DNA of 43,263 nucleotides from Brevibacterium daeguense (GCF_021729135.1 NZ_JAJTWW010000018.1:1-43263), one strand, 5' to 3'; shown: positions 25,809 to 35,215, counted from the stretch's first letter. The notes: a model not told the origin generated them from the letters alone. Program-made: numbers and translations.

Positions 25809-28496
25809 TCAGAAGAGGGATTCCACCTCGCCGTCGTCGTCCCGGGAGACGATCACTGCGGCGTCCTCGTCGTCGGTGCGGGCCCGCGCGATCGCCTCCT
25901 TCTCGGCTTCGAGGTCATCAGCCGTCGCCCGAGGCGCGTGCGCCGGGAGTCCGGTGCCCGCGCCGAACTCCGTCGGCGCCTCGGCGGCCGAGGCGCCGGC
26001 CGGCTCCCCTGCGGAGGCAGCGGCTTGGGCTGCTGCCGCCTCGGAGGCGGTGGCGTCGGCGCCGCGGGCGTGGGGGAGCGCGCCGACGGTCTCGATCCTG
26101 GCGTCGAGCGGCGTGCCGGTGCCGTCGCGGCGGCCGAACTCCTCGGGCAGCCTGCGGGCCGCTCCGTTCGCGGACGCCGCCTGCGGGCTGGGGCCGGTAT
26201 GGGCGAGGGTGAGCTCGGTCTCGTCCTTGAGGAATCGATGCGCCCGGACTCCTGCAGTCGCTCGTCCCTTGACGGGGAACTCGCTCAGCGGCGTGAGCTT
26301 GATCGAGGATGCGGGGTCGCCGGAGAAGTTCACTCCGCCAGCGATCGTGACCACGGTGTTGTCCTCGCCCGGATCGACGAGATCGAACGCGATGACTCGT
26401 GCGTCAGCGCCCAGCTTGATCCCGGCGACGCCGCCGGCTCCCCACCCCTGAGCACGGACGAGGCCGGCGCTGTAGGTGAGGAGCTGCCCGTTGGAGGCCA
26501 CGAACACGGCCTGCGCCGCATCGATGTCGGGCAGCTGGCCGAGACCCACCACGGTGTCCTTGGGCTTGAGCCTGATGACGTCCCAGGAGTCGCGGTTGGT
26601 CGGGGCTTCGGCCCCGGCCACGCGCTTGATGACCCCTTCGGCGGTGCCGAGCACGAATTCGGCACCCGGATCGACGAGGCCGAGCACCTGCTCACCGGCG
26701 TCGAGAGTGACGAACTCGCCGATCCGGACTCCGCCCGCGAGTCCGGGTCGGGTGGCCTGGGGCGGCAGTGCGGGCAGCGCCACCACGTCGATCTTGATCA
26801 TGCGGCCCTTGTTCGTCACGGCGCCCAGCATCCCGCGGGAGGTGGTCGCCACCTGTGAGCGCATGGCGTCGTGCGACACTCGGCGGCCATTCACGGGCAG
26901 GACGGACAGGGCATTAGTGCGGGCGATGCGGCCCGAGGTGGACAGCAGCACCCAGCACGGTTCGTCGGCGATCGTGAGCTCGGCCTGGCCTGCCTTCTTC
27001 CCGCGGGACGCGAACACCTTGTGCGAGCCCTCGACGAGCGCGGTCCGCCGAGGCGAGTCGAGCGCCTCGGCGGCCTGTCCGAGCTCCTCGGAGACGAGGG
27101 CACGCAGCTTCGCCTCGTCCGCGAGGATGCTCTCGAGGTGGGCGATGCGCTCGCGCAGCTCGTCGCGCTCGGCCTCGAGCTCCAGCCGGGAGAACTTCGT
27201 CAGCCGCCGCAGCTGGAGGTCGAGGATGTAGGTGGCCTGCACCTCGGTGAGCTCGAAGACGTCCATCAGCCGGGTGCGGGCGGTGGCGGCGTCGTCGGAG
27301 GTCCGGATCAGCTGGATGACCTCGTCGATGTCGAGGATCGCCAGCAGCAGGCCCTCGACGAGGTGCAGCCGGTCCTGCGCCTTGCGCAGCTGGAACGCGG
27401 TCCGGCGGCGCACCACGTCGAGGCGATGGGCGACGTAGACCTCGAGCAGCTCCTTGAGCCCGAGGGTGCGCGGCTGGCCGTCGACGAGGCACACGTTGTT
27501 GATGCCGAACGACTCCTCCATCGGGGTGAGCCGGTAGAGCTCCTCGAGGACCGCCTCGGGGTCGAAGCCGTTCTTGATGCCGATGACCAGGCGCAGCCCG
27601 TGCTTGCGGTCGGAGAAATCGTCGATCGAGGCGATTCCGCTGAGCTTCTTCGCCCCGACCATGTCCTTGACCTTCTCGATGACCTTCTCCGGGCCGACGA
27701 GGTAGGGCAGTTCGGTGACCACGATGCCCTTGCGGCGGGCAGTGAGGTTCTCGAACTTCACCGTGGCCCGGGTCCGGAAGCTGCCGCGCCCGTTCTGGTA
27801 GGCATCGCGGATGCCGGCCAGCCCGATGATGCGCCCACCGGACGGCAGATCCGGGCCGGGCACGAAGCGCATGAGCTCCGAGAGCTCTGCACCCGGGTGC
27901 TCGATCAGATGACGAGCAGCGGAGATGACCTCACCCGGGTTGTGCGGGGGCATGTTGGTGGCCATGCCGACGGCGATTCCCGAGGCGCCGTTGATGAGGA
28001 GATTCGGAAACGCCGCCGGGAGGACCTCCGGCTGGGTGAGGGTGTTGTCGTAGTTCGGGACGAAGTCGACGACGTCCTCTTCGAGCCCGGCGATCATCGC
28101 CATCGACGCGGCCGTGAGCTTGGCCTCCGTGTACCGTGGCGCGGCCGGTCCGTCGTCGAGGCTGCCGAAGTTGCCGTGACCGTCGACGAGCGGGACGCGC
28201 ATGATGAAGTCCTGGCTCAGCCGGACCAGCGCGTCGTAGATCGCCGTGTCGCCGTGCGGGTGGAGCTTGCCCATCACGTCGCCGACGATGCGGGAGGACT
28301 TCACGTGACCGCGCTCGGGTCGCAGGCCCATCTCGCCCATCTGGTGGATGATGCGCCGCTGCACCGGCTTGAGGCCGTCCCTGGCGTCCGGGAGCGCGCG
28401 GGCGTAGATCACCGAGTACGCATATTCGAGGAAGGAGGTCTCCATCTCCTCGGAGACGTCGATGTCGACGATCTGACCTGCAACCGGATCTGCCAT
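25809..28496 (-). CDS. parC: Type IIA topoisomerase subunit A, ParC-like
   Basis: An 895-residue protein. The winged-helix region has [10 protein letters not shown] and the quinolone-determining stretch [15 protein letters not shown] (T84 and D88 at the positions of GyrA S83 and D87). The active-site tyrosine is Y122 in [11 protein letters not shown] coiled-coil ([20 protein letters not shown]) and a beta-pinwheel C-terminal domain follow. I find no QRRGGKG GyrA box, which favours a ParC/decatenase role over gyrase. The last 110 or so residues are an Ala-rich, disordered tail ending in acidic [10 protein letters not shown]. The ATG at 28496 has GAGGAG upstream. The partner subunit B gene is not in the window, so gyrA cannot be formally excluded. 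Confidence 0.88.
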   Translation of the reverse strand: MADPVAGQIVDIDVSEEMETSFLEYAYSVIYARALPDARDGLKPVQRRIIHQMGEMGLRPERGHVKSSRIVGDVMGKLHPHGDTAIYDALVRLSQDFIMRVPLVDGHGNFGSLDDGPAAPRYTEAKLTAASMAMIAGLEEDVVDFVPNYDNTLTQPEVLPAAFPNLLINGASGIAVGMATNMPPHNPGEVISAARHLIEHPGAELSELMRFVPGPDLPSGGRIIGLAGIRDAYQNGRGSFRTRATVKFENLTARRKGIVVTELPYLVGPEKVIEKVKDMVGAKKLSGIASIDDFSDRKHGLRLVIGIKNGFDPEAVLEELYRLTPMEESFGINNVCLVDGQPRTLGLKELLEVYVAHRLDVVRRRTAFQLRKAQDRLHLVEGLLLAILDIDEVIQLIRTSDDAATARTRLMDVFELTEVQATYILDLQLRRLTKFSRLELEAERDELRERIAHLESILADEAKLRALVSEELGQAAEALDSPRRTALVEGSHKVFASRGKKAGQAELTIADEPCWVLLSTSGRIARTNALSVLPVNGRRVSHDAMRSQVATTSRGMLGAVTNKGRMIKIDVVALPALPPQATRPGLAGGVRIGEFVTLDAGEQVLGLVDPGAEFVLGTAEGVIKRVAGAEAPTNRDSWDVIRLKPKDTVVGLGQLPDIDAAQAVFVASNGQLLTYSAGLVRAQGWGAGGVAGIKLGADARVIAFDLVDPGEDNTVVTIAGGVNFSGDPASSIKLTPLSEFPVKGRATAGVRAHRFLKDETELTLAHTGPSPQAASANGAARRLPEEFGRRDGTGTPLDARIETVGALPHARGADATASEAAAAQAAASAGEPAGASAAEAPTEFGAGTGLPAHAPRATADDLEAEKEAIARARTDDEDAAVIVSRDDDGEVESLF

Positions 28497-28856
28497 GGAA
28501 CTCCTCAAACAGCGAAAACGACAGGCCTATCGTATCGGCAAGTCCGGCCCGCCCCCGGAATTCAGCGGTTCCCGGAGGTGCGAGGCGCGGTTCACGGGAG
28601 GTGCGGCGGTGCGGAACGCAGGCTCGTCCCATTGCGTGCGAACAATTCTGCTTGTGTATGACCTGCTGAGGTCGTACTGACCGCAGAAAGTCGCACGGTG
28701 CGAGCATACGGAGCGGGCACCGCGTGTCCGGGTTGCGGTCGTCGTGCGACCCGGCCGCGGGCTACGGATGGTCACAGGGCGGGATCGCGGCAGGTGCTGT
28801 CCACAGGCACACCGGGGTGACCCCTTCGGCACCGGCGGATCGGCGATCGTAGAGGC
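28497..28856. other. Divergent intergenic region between parC and the AbiEi/DUF559-type gene
   Basis: About 360 bases without a convincing gene; the one open frame (28495-28680) lacks a start signal. It is less GC-rich around 28630-28700 and holds the long imperfect palindrome listed separately. The parC promoter must lie in its left part. Confidence 0.5.
28636..28696. repeat. Nested imperfect palindrome, left copy, before the AbiEi/DUF559-type gene
   Basis: The outer arms are gtgcgaacaattctgc (28636-28651) and gcagaaagtcgcac (28683-28696). They pair over 12 of 14 positions with a 2-nt bulge. Inside lies a second hairpin: gtatgacct (28656-28664) with aggtcgtac (28669-28677), 9 bp with one wobble and a gctg loop. 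It lies between divergent genes, so it is not an ordinary terminator. Its right arm recurs beyond the gene (29956-29973). Confidence 0.7.
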
Positions 28857-29903
28857 GTGTTCAACGTGTTCTCTCGGTCCCAGGTCCTCGCTTCCGGTAT
28901 TGACGACGCAGCCCTCCAGGCAACTATCGGCTGCTGCATCGAGCGCCTCGCAGCGGGCATCTATGTTGTGATCCGGGTGTGCGGACGGGGACCGCACCGG
29001 CGGTTCCAGTACTTCCTCGACGATGATCCGCTCGTGGAAACCGGAGAACTCACCCGATGGGAACGCGATCGCTTCCGGCACCTCGGGTGGCTCACGAGCA
29101 CCACCCGGCCTCGCGAGACCGACGTCATCAGCCACAGATCTGCCGCGATGGTGCACGGCCTGCCGTTGCTGTCCACCCGGCTTCCTGTGATCGAAGTGAG
29201 CAATCCGCAGGCAAAGGGAACCACGGCAGGCCTGCGCAGGCGCCTCCGCGCGATCCCGGAACCCGACAGAGCGCAGTGGTCGATTCGCGAAGCACTTTCC
29301 GTGACGACTCCCGCCAGGACCGCTGCTGACCTCATGCGGGATTGCGGCTGGCAGTCCGGCATCATCGCGGCTGAGCATTTCGTCGGCTCACCCGAATCGG
29401 GCCCGGCCTCCCGACGCGCGGCGTTCCCTCTGCCCTCTGAGGTGCGTACCGTCCGAAAAGCCCAGCTGGCAGCCGTGATCGACCGGATGCCTGACGGTCG
29501 GGGCTCACGACGTATGGCGGCGATTGTCGACTACAGCGACGGACTCTCCGAATCCCCTGCTGAGAGCTTGGCCGTCCTCGGCCTGTGTCATCTGGGAATT
29601 CGCGATCTCGAACAGCAAGCGCGCCTGTTCGGACCTGACGGCCGGTTCGTTGCGAGAGTCGATTTCCTGATCGAGCGCTTGGGGCTGGTGCTCGAGGTGG
29701 ACGGTGACGCGAAGTACCTCGCCGATCACAGCAGCCGATGGGTCGATCGCAGGGTGTTCGACCGCGAGAAGGATCGGGAGAATGCGATTCGCTTCCTCGG
29801 CTTCCGGGTGGTGAGGCTGCGGTGGAAGGACGTCGTGGAGCCGGCGAACTTCTCGGCCGCGATGCGCAGGGCGGGAGTGCTGCCCTCCGGCATCCCTCGC
29901 TGA
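28857..29903 (+). CDS. AbiEi-like/DUF559 (Vsr-like PD-(D/E)xK) protein of unknown role
   Basis: A protein of 348 residues. The N-terminal 60 residues (VFSRSQVLASGIDDAALQATI...RLAAGIYVV) resemble the winged-helix domain of AbiEi antitoxin-like proteins. The middle (SHRSAAMVHGLPLL, VTTPARTAADLMRD) is typical of this actinobacterial family. The C-terminal part matches DUF559: ESPAESLAVLGL, then RVDFLIERLGLVLEVDGDAKY with the Asp and Glu-x-Asp of a nuclease core, then FLGFRVVRLRWKDV. No AbiEii toxin gene is adjacent. The GTG at 28857 follows GATCGT by 6 nt (leaderless type); a GTG at 28866 is also possible. More A/T-ending codons than in its neighbours hint at transfer. Related palindromes flank it. 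Confidence 0.72.
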   Translation: MFNVFSRSQVLASGIDDAALQATIGCCIERLAAGIYVVIRVCGRGPHRRFQYFLDDDPLVETGELTRWERDRFRHLGWLTSTTRPRETDVISHRSAAMVHGLPLLSTRLPVIEVSNPQAKGTTAGLRRRLRAIPEPDRAQWSIREALSVTTPARTAADLMRDCGWQSGIIAAEHFVGSPESGPASRRAAFPLPSEVRTVRKAQLAAVIDRMPDGRGSRRMAAIVDYSDGLSESPAESLAVLGLCHLGIRDLEQQARLFGPDGRFVARVDFLIERLGLVLEVDGDAKYLADHSSRWVDRRVFDREKDRENAIRFLGFRVVRLRWKDVVEPANFSAAMRRAGVLPSGIPR

Positions 29904-29931
29904 ACCCGGACGGTGCGAGCTCGTGAAGAGG

Positions 29932-29974
29932 AGTGCGACTCATTTCGGTCGGACAGACCCGAGAAAGTCGCACA
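29932..29974. repeat. Imperfect palindrome, right copy, after the AbiEi/DUF559-type gene
   Basis: The arms gtgcgactcatttcggtc (29933-29950) and gacccgagaaagtcgcac (29956-29973) pair over the outer 8 bp and the inner 4 bp around a bulge and a 5-nt loop. It shares GAAAGTCGCAC and GTGCGA with the left copy. Here it lies between convergent genes and could also serve as a bidirectional terminator. The 11-bp acggtgcgagc is beside both copies (28695-28705 and 29910-29920). Confidence 0.7.
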
Positions 29975-30008
29975 CTGGCCGGGTTCGGCCGTGTGCGGGG
30001 CCGGACGC

Positions 30009-32690
30009 TCAGCCCAGGCTCATGCGGCGGCGCTGGGAGTCGATCCGGTCGGGTTCGGCGACGAGCTCGACCTTGACGCTGAGCAGGTGGGCGTCGTCCT
30101 CGGTCACCATGATCGGCCGGATCTCGATGTCGCGGACGGACGGGAACGAGTCGACCAGCGTCGACAGTCGCAGGATGACGTCCTCGGCCGGCTCGACGTT
30201 CATCACCGGCAGCCCCTTGTACCCGAACAGCCGTGGCGAGGCTCGCAGCGAGCGCACCATCCGCCTGGCATCGACATCGGTCAACGGCGCGACGCGATGG
30301 GACACGTCGTCGAGCAGCTCCGAGGTGTCACCTGCAAGCGAGAAGGAGACCATCGGTCCCAGCAGCGGGTCCTCGCCGGCCCGGATCACGCAGGCCAGCC
30401 CCGGAGGCGCCATCGGCTGCACATCGATGCCGTGGTCGTCCTCCGGTCCCAGATAGGTGCCGATCACCTCGGCGATGCCCTGCCAGTCCTCGCGGAGCTC
30501 GGCCTCGTCGTCGATGTTCAGGCGCACGCCACCGAGCTCCATGCGGTGGCGCAACCGCTTGTGCACGGCTTTGAGAGCCACTGGGTAGCCGAGGCGGTCA
30601 GCCGCCGCGAGCGCCTCGTCGACGGTGTGGGAGGTGAGGTAGGGCAGGAAGCGGATGCCGTAGCTCTCCAGCAGCGCGCGCGAGTCGTCCCGGCCCAGCA
30701 GGACCCGCTCGCCCGGCGGAACCCCTTCGAGGTTGCGTTCGATGATCTCCCGGGCCCTGCGCGGCTCGACGTCGTCGAACTCCGGGTAGCGGCCGCGGTC
30801 GGACCTGCGCCACATGGCGTATTCGGTGGTCCGCGCGAGCGCCCACACCGCATCCTCTGGTCCGACGTAGCTCGGCACCGGGTGGGCGCGGCGACCGCCC
30901 TCCTCATCCCTCGTGTAGGCGGTGAGCTCGTCCTTGACGCCGTGCACTCCCAGGAAGCAGGCGACGGTCGTCTTGCCCGACTTCGCCGCCTCCTCGGCGA
31001 GGACCGCTGCGATCTCCTGCTCGCCGGCTCCGGCCGAGGGCGTGAAGGTGACGACCACGCTGTCGACCATCGGGTCGGAGTACATCTCCGCCAGCCGGCT
31101 CCCGAACTCCTCGGCGGCGACCTCGGGGTGCATGGACACCGGTGCGGTCTCGACACGCAGCCCCTCGGAGCGGGCGCGCTGCACGACCAGGGTCGACAGC
31201 GCGGCCGAATTGCCGATGACGCCGAGGCGCCGGCCGGCGGGCATGGGCTGCGAGGAGAACACCTGGGCGACGTCGAAGAGCTGGTGGATGGTGTCGGCCC
31301 GGATCACTCCGGCCTGGGTGAGCACCTGGTCCAGCGCGGTGCTCGAGAGGCTGGACACCCTCACCTGGTGACCGGGCGGGAGCTCGCGGCCGGTGAAGGG
31401 CGACTTGATGACGATCACCGGCTTGACCGAGGAGACGCGGCGGGCGATCCGGGTGAACTTGCGGGGGTTGCCGATCGACTCCAGATACAGGCCGACGGTC
31501 GCTGTCGCCGGGTCCTCCTCCCAGTACTGGAGCAGGTCGTTGCCGGACAGGTCGGCGCGGTTGCCCGCCGACACGAAGGTCGAGATGCCCAGTCCGCGGG
31601 TCTTGGCGGCGGCGAGCAGCGCGGTGCCGAGTGCACCCGATTGGCTGAACAGGCCCAAGGTGCCCGCGTCGGGCAGGAACGGGGCGAGCGAGGCGTTGAG
31701 GGACACCTCGGGCGCGGTGTTGGCCAGACCGAAGGAGTTCGGACCGACAACCCGCATGCCATTTGCCCGGGCGGTGGCGACCATCTCCCGCTGCAGCTCG
31801 AGCCCGTGCTCGCCGGTCTCGGCGAAGCCGGAGGAGATCACCACGACCGATTTCACGCCGTGCGCCGCGCAGTCCCGGACGACGTCGATGCAGGATTCGG
31901 CCGGCACCGCGATGACGGCCAGGTCCACCGGCTCGGCGATGTCCTCCAACGATTTCACCGTCGGGAAGCCGGCCACGGCGTCCGCCTCGGGGTGGACCAC
32001 GGAGATGGTGCCGGCGAACTGCGCGGCGGTGAGATTGCGCAGCAGCAGGTTTCCGGTCGAGCTGCGCTTGCGGCTCGCACCGATCACGACCACGGAGCTC
32101 GGGTGGAGGATCGAACGGACGCTCAGCGCCTCTGCGCGGTGCTCGCGGGCCTCCTGCACCTGGATGGACTTCTCGGTCGGATCGATGTCGAAGCGGACTG
32201 CGACCACCCCGTCGTCGAACTCGCGGGAGATCTCGTACCCGGCGGCGGCGAAGACCTGAAGCATCGAGCGGTTCTGAGGCAGCACCTCGGCGGTGAAGAC
32301 GCGGATGCCGCGCTCCCGAGCGGCGGCGGCGAGATGCTCGAGGAAGATCGACCCGATGCCGCGTCCCTGGTGGTCGTCCGCGATGTTGAAGGCGACCTCG
32401 GCCGACTCCTCGTCGAGCCGGTCGTAGCGGGCGACGCCGATGATCTCCTCGCCGATCGTCATCACGAACGCGACCCGCGAGTCGTAGTCCACCGTCACGA
32501 AGCGGTCGAGGTCCTTCTTCGGGATCACCGGCAGGGGAGCGAAGAACCGCAGATAGATCGACTCCGGGGACTGCTTCTTGTGCATCGTCTGGATGGCGTC
32601 GGAATCGGAGGGGAGGATCGGGCGGAGGTGCGCCGTCGCACCATCCCGCAAGACGACGTCGGCTTCCCAGTACGCAGGATAGTGTTCCAT
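30009..32690 (-). CDS. GNAT acetyltransferase fused to ADP-forming acyl-CoA synthetase-like protein (Pat-type)
   Basis: An 893-residue fusion. Residues 10-175 are a GNAT domain (VLRDGATAHLRPILPSD at the start; acetyl-CoA loop DDHQGRGIGSIFLEHL). From about 195 a CoA-binding domain starts (SSVVVIGASRKRSSTGNLLLRNL). Succinyl-CoA-ligase-like domains follow (GLFSQSGALGTALL, GNRADLSGNDLLQYW), and then an ATP-grasp domain (RALLESYGIRFLPY...GYPVALKAV). Such proteins acetylate lysines in acyl-CoA synthetases (PatZ/Pat group); here GNAT is N-terminal, as in many actinobacteria. Whether the synthetase part is catalytic or only regulatory is unknown. The ATG at 32690 is preceded 7 nt upstream by TATGCT on the minus strand and by GGGAG. 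A cyclase gene in this window makes cAMP, a known ligand of some mycobacterial Pat proteins, but I see no cyclic-nucleotide-binding domain here. Confidence 0.9.
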   Translation of the reverse strand: MEHYPAYWEADVVLRDGATAHLRPILPSDSDAIQTMHKKQSPESIYLRFFAPLPVIPKKDLDRFVTVDYDSRVAFVMTIGEEIIGVARYDRLDEESAEVAFNIADDHQGRGIGSIFLEHLAAAARERGIRVFTAEVLPQNRSMLQVFAAAGYEISREFDDGVVAVRFDIDPTEKSIQVQEAREHRAEALSVRSILHPSSVVVIGASRKRSSTGNLLLRNLTAAQFAGTISVVHPEADAVAGFPTVKSLEDIAEPVDLAVIAVPAESCIDVVRDCAAHGVKSVVVISSGFAETGEHGLELQREMVATARANGMRVVGPNSFGLANTAPEVSLNASLAPFLPDAGTLGLFSQSGALGTALLAAAKTRGLGISTFVSAGNRADLSGNDLLQYWEEDPATATVGLYLESIGNPRKFTRIARRVSSVKPVIVIKSPFTGRELPPGHQVRVSSLSSTALDQVLTQAGVIRADTIHQLFDVAQVFSSQPMPAGRRLGVIGNSAALSTLVVQRARSEGLRVETAPVSMHPEVAAEEFGSRLAEMYSDPMVDSVVVTFTPSAGAGEQEIAAVLAEEAAKSGKTTVACFLGVHGVKDELTAYTRDEEGGRRAHPVPSYVGPEDAVWALARTTEYAMWRRSDRGRYPEFDDVEPRRAREIIERNLEGVPPGERVLLGRDDSRALLESYGIRFLPYLTSHTVDEALAAADRLGYPVALKAVHKRLRHRMELGGVRLNIDDEAELREDWQGIAEVIGTYLGPEDDHGIDVQPMAPPGLACVIRAGEDPLLGPMVSFSLAGDTSELLDDVSHRVAPLTDVDARRMVRSLRASPRLFGYKGLPVMNVEPAEDVILRLSTLVDSFPSVRDIEIRPIMVTEDDAHLLSVKVELVAEPDRIDSQRRRMSLG

Positions 32691-32779
32691 GACTCCCAGC
32701 ATATGGGCTCGGCCCGAGCCGAGTGCGGAGCAGGCGGGTGCGAATCGGCTGTGTCCGCGGTCTGCGGCACAATGGGACC

Positions 32780-33367
32780 ATGTCACTTCCGCATTCACTC
32801 GTCACCGATCTGCAGGCTGCCGGCTACTACCCGCAGCTGGCGGGGAGCATGCTCGTCGAGTCGCTGTTCGACGAGGAGGTCGTCTCCCACCTCGTCCACA
32901 TGGACACCCATGTGGACCTCGACTCGATCCACCGGCACGTCACCGCCTTCATCGTGACTCCGACGCGGCTCCTGCTGACCCACGTGGATGATGAGCCGGA
33001 CTACGCGCCGGGACAGCGGCCGCGCGGGATGACCTCGACCGAGGACATCCCGCTGGAGCGGCTGCGGACTGTGCTGATCGGCCGCACCTACGAGAACCCG
33101 GCGCAGTTCCGCCCCGGCGACCGGCCCGTGGAGGTCTCCATGACGCTCGGCTGGGGCTCGGTGCGCCGGATCGAGGCGTTCCCGGAAACCTGCGGCGACC
33201 CGGACTGCGAGGGCGATCACGGCTACGGCGGGAGTCTGTACTCGGAGGACGTCACCCTGCGCGTGTCGGCGCAGGCGGAGGGCCAGAAGGCCGTGGACCA
33301 GGCCGAGGAATTCGCGCTGCGGCTGCGGCGGGCAGTGTTCGAGGCCCGCCGTCAGGCGGTGCGCTGA
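32780..33367 (+). CDS. DUF5998-family protein
   Basis: A 195-residue soluble protein, starting MSLPHSLVTDLQAAGYYPQLAGSMLVESLFDEE. It includes HVTAFIVTPTRLLLTHVDDEPD and a Cys-containing loop, ETCGDPDCEGDHGYGG, that could bind metal. The family is actinobacterial and uncharacterised. CACAAT (32768-32773) lies 6 nt before the ATG, suggesting a leaderless start divergent from the Pat-type gene. Its stop overlaps the next start (TGATG), so it is coupled to the phosphodiesterase. The pairing suggests a shared job that I cannot name. Confidence 0.85.
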   Translation: MSLPHSLVTDLQAAGYYPQLAGSMLVESLFDEEVVSHLVHMDTHVDLDSIHRHVTAFIVTPTRLLLTHVDDEPDYAPGQRPRGMTSTEDIPLERLRTVLIGRTYENPAQFRPGDRPVEVSMTLGWGSVRRIEAFPETCGDPDCEGDHGYGGSLYSEDVTLRVSAQAEGQKAVDQAEEFALRLRRAVFEARRQAVR

Positions 33368-34518
33368 TGCACGCGGAAGCCCCCGACTACCGGGAATCGG
33401 CCCTGCTGTCGGACCTCGTGCCCGCGGCCGCCCTGAGCCTGGGCGCGGGGCAGATCCTCGACGCCGGTGCCGGCCGGCGGGCCGCCCGACTGGCGTTGGA
33501 CTCCGAACTCCGCGTGGCGGTCGTGGCGCTCATCGACGGGATGGGCGCACGGCTCCTGCGGGACCGGGCGGCACACGCGCCGTTCCTGCGCTCCCTGCTC
33601 CCCGAATCCCTGCCCATGAGCGCAGGCTTCCCCTCGACGACGGCGAATTCGCTGTCCTCACTGGGGACCGGAATGCTGCCCGGCGCCCACGGAGTCGTGG
33701 GCTACCGCCTGCTCGACCCGGAACGCAGCATCGTGTTCAACCAGCTGACCGGTGACCCGGATGTGGACCCGGAGGTCTGGGTGCCGGACGCCACCCTGTT
33801 CGAGCGCCTGACCGACGCCGGGGTCGACGTCGTCAACCTCGGTGAGCCGAAGTTCGCCGGCCGCGGACTCAATCAGTCTTCTCTGCGCGGCGGGCGCTTC
33901 CTGGGGTCGACCACCTTGGAGGAGCGGGTCGGCCACGCGCTCGAGGAGATCCGCTGGCCCGGGCGCAGGCTGATCTATCTGTACTGGGGCAACCTCGACA
34001 AGACCGGCCACGTTCGTGGAGTCGACTCCTGGGAGTGGCTGGAGGAGCTCGAACACCTCGACGGCAGGCTCGAATCGCTCGCACAGGCGATCGGCCCCGA
34101 CACCGGGCTGTTCATCACCGCAGACCACGGAATGGTCGACGTCCCGCACGAGAACCGGCTGGACCTCGCGGAGGAGCCGGCCCTGCGTGCGGGGGTCGCG
34201 GCCATCGGCGGTGAGCCGCGCGCCGTCCACGTCTACACGGAACCGGGTGCGGCCGGTGAGGTCGCGACGGCCTACCGCGAGGTGCTCGGCGAGCGTGCGC
34301 TCGTGCTGGAGCGGGAGGAGGCGATCCGCAGCGGCTTCTTCGGCCCGGTTCGACAGCGCAATCTGGCGCGCATCGGTGACGTGCTGGCGATCTGCGCCGA
34401 GGGGTTCGGCATCGTCGACTCGACCTCGGATTCGCCGGCGGCGCTGTCGCTGCTCGGACACCACGGCGGCATCACCGAGCGGGAGCTCGACATTCCCCTG
34501 CTGCGCGTCGGGGGCTGA
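33367..34518 (+). CDS. Alkaline phosphatase-superfamily phosphodiesterase/nucleotide pyrophosphatase
   Basis: A protein of 383 residues of the PF01663 type. First metal site is LIDGMGARLL, and the nucleophile region is FPSTTANSLSSLGTG (Thr 91 or 92). GVVGYRL follows, and YLYWGNLDKTGHVRG carries Asp and His ligands. TADHGMVDV and LLGHHGGIT complete the metal set. No signal peptide or membrane segment is visible, so it looks cytoplasmic. Family members cleave phosphodiester or pyrophosphate bonds in nucleotides or lipids. The substrate is not predictable here. It is translationally coupled to DUF5998 and ends in a GC-rich inverted repeat. Confidence 0.9.
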   Translation: MHAEAPDYRESALLSDLVPAAALSLGAGQILDAGAGRRAARLALDSELRVAVVALIDGMGARLLRDRAAHAPFLRSLLPESLPMSAGFPSTTANSLSSLGTGMLPGAHGVVGYRLLDPERSIVFNQLTGDPDVDPEVWVPDATLFERLTDAGVDVVNLGEPKFAGRGLNQSSLRGGRFLGSTTLEERVGHALEEIRWPGRRLIYLYWGNLDKTGHVRGVDSWEWLEELEHLDGRLESLAQAIGPDTGLFITADHGMVDVPHENRLDLAEEPALRAGVAAIGGEPRAVHVYTEPGAAGEVATAYREVLGERALVLEREEAIRSGFFGPVRQRNLARIGDVLAICAEGFGIVDSTSDSPAALSLLGHHGGITERELDIPLLRVGG

Positions 34519-34520
34519 GG

Positions 34521-34575
34521 CCGGCACTCGCCGCCGTCGCGCGCCGGCGGCAGTGCGCCGGCGGCAGTGCGCCGG
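34521..34575. terminator. GC-rich inverted repeat between the convergent phosphodiesterase and gtrA genes
   Basis: gccggcactcgccgccg pairs, with small bulges, with cggcggcagtgcgccggc. The 15-bp unit cgccggcggcagtgc is repeated within it. The position between two convergent stops suits a bidirectional terminator. Confidence 0.5.
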
Positions 34576-34589
34576 CACGGGGTTGCCCC

Positions 34590-35048
34590 TCAGCCGCCCA
34601 GGTTGATGATCTCGCGGCGCTGCGGCGGCCGTCGGGGAGTGACCCGGTAGATCACCAGGCGGTACATGAAGTACCGGAAGATGTTGCCCAGTCCCACGCC
34701 GATGACGTTGGCCGAGATGTTGTCGGCGAGTGCGGAGCGGAATCCGAGCACGTAGTGGGAGAACCACAGGCACCCCATCGCGATGAGGAGGCCGCCGGCG
34801 TTGACGAGGAAGAACCACAGAGCTTCTTTTCCGGCCGACTGGTTGCGACCGTCGCGGAACGTCCAGTAGCGAGACCCCAGCCAGGACACGGTCGTCGCGA
34901 CCGTGACGGAGATGACCTTCGCCCACAGCGGTCCGATGCCGACCACTTCGAGCCGGAGCAGATTGAAGAGCAGGAAGTCGACGATGAAGGCGACGGTGCC
35001 GACGGCGGAGAACTTGGCGACTCGCACAGCCTCCTTGCGAACTCCCAT
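34590..35048 (-). CDS. GtrA-family membrane protein
   Basis: A protein of 152 residues with four membrane segments. It begins VAKFSAVGTVAFIVDFLLFNLL, the family's first helix. SYWTF-like SRYWTFRDGRN between helices 2 and 3, and NIFRYFMYRLVIYR at the end, match the GtrA/DPMS-associated pattern. GtrA proteins help move polyprenyl-linked sugars across the membrane for wall or surface glycan building. The ATG at 35048 follows AGGTGACAC. It is divergent from purK, with an LCP ligase gene further on, an arrangement I remember in other actinobacteria. Confidence 0.9.
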   Translation of the reverse strand: MGVRKEAVRVAKFSAVGTVAFIVDFLLFNLLRLEVVGIGPLWAKVISVTVATTVSWLGSRYWTFRDGRNQSAGKEALWFFLVNAGGLLIAMGCLWFSHYVLGFRSALADNISANVIGVGLGNIFRYFMYRLVIYRVTPRRPPQRREIINLGG

Positions 35049-35215
35049 GTGTCACCTATCGCCGTCGGACATCGGGGTGGACCGCCGGGTGGATCATCGG
35101 GCCGGTCCAGTTGCCAACGGTACCGGAACGCAACTGGATGTCAGCTGGGAGACGGATGACACCGGAATCCTGCTCAGCCCCCGGACCCAAGGCGCGCGCC
35201 GCCCGCTCGGCTCGC

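Noticed and set aside
28495..28680. 61-codon open frame between parC and the AbiEi/DUF559-type gene
   Set aside because: It overlaps the parC ribosome site and runs into the palindrome, with no start signal of its own.
28857..29903. Complete AbiE toxin-antitoxin pair
   Set aside because: No AbiEii nucleotidyltransferase-like gene is adjacent; downstream is the Pat-type gene on the other strand.
29913..32957. 1014-codon open frame on the plus strand opposite the Pat-type gene
   Set aside because: It is a shadow frame. The minus strand carries recognisable GNAT, CoA-binding and ATP-grasp motifs, while the plus frame gives a His/Asp/Gly/Arg-rich product without domains.
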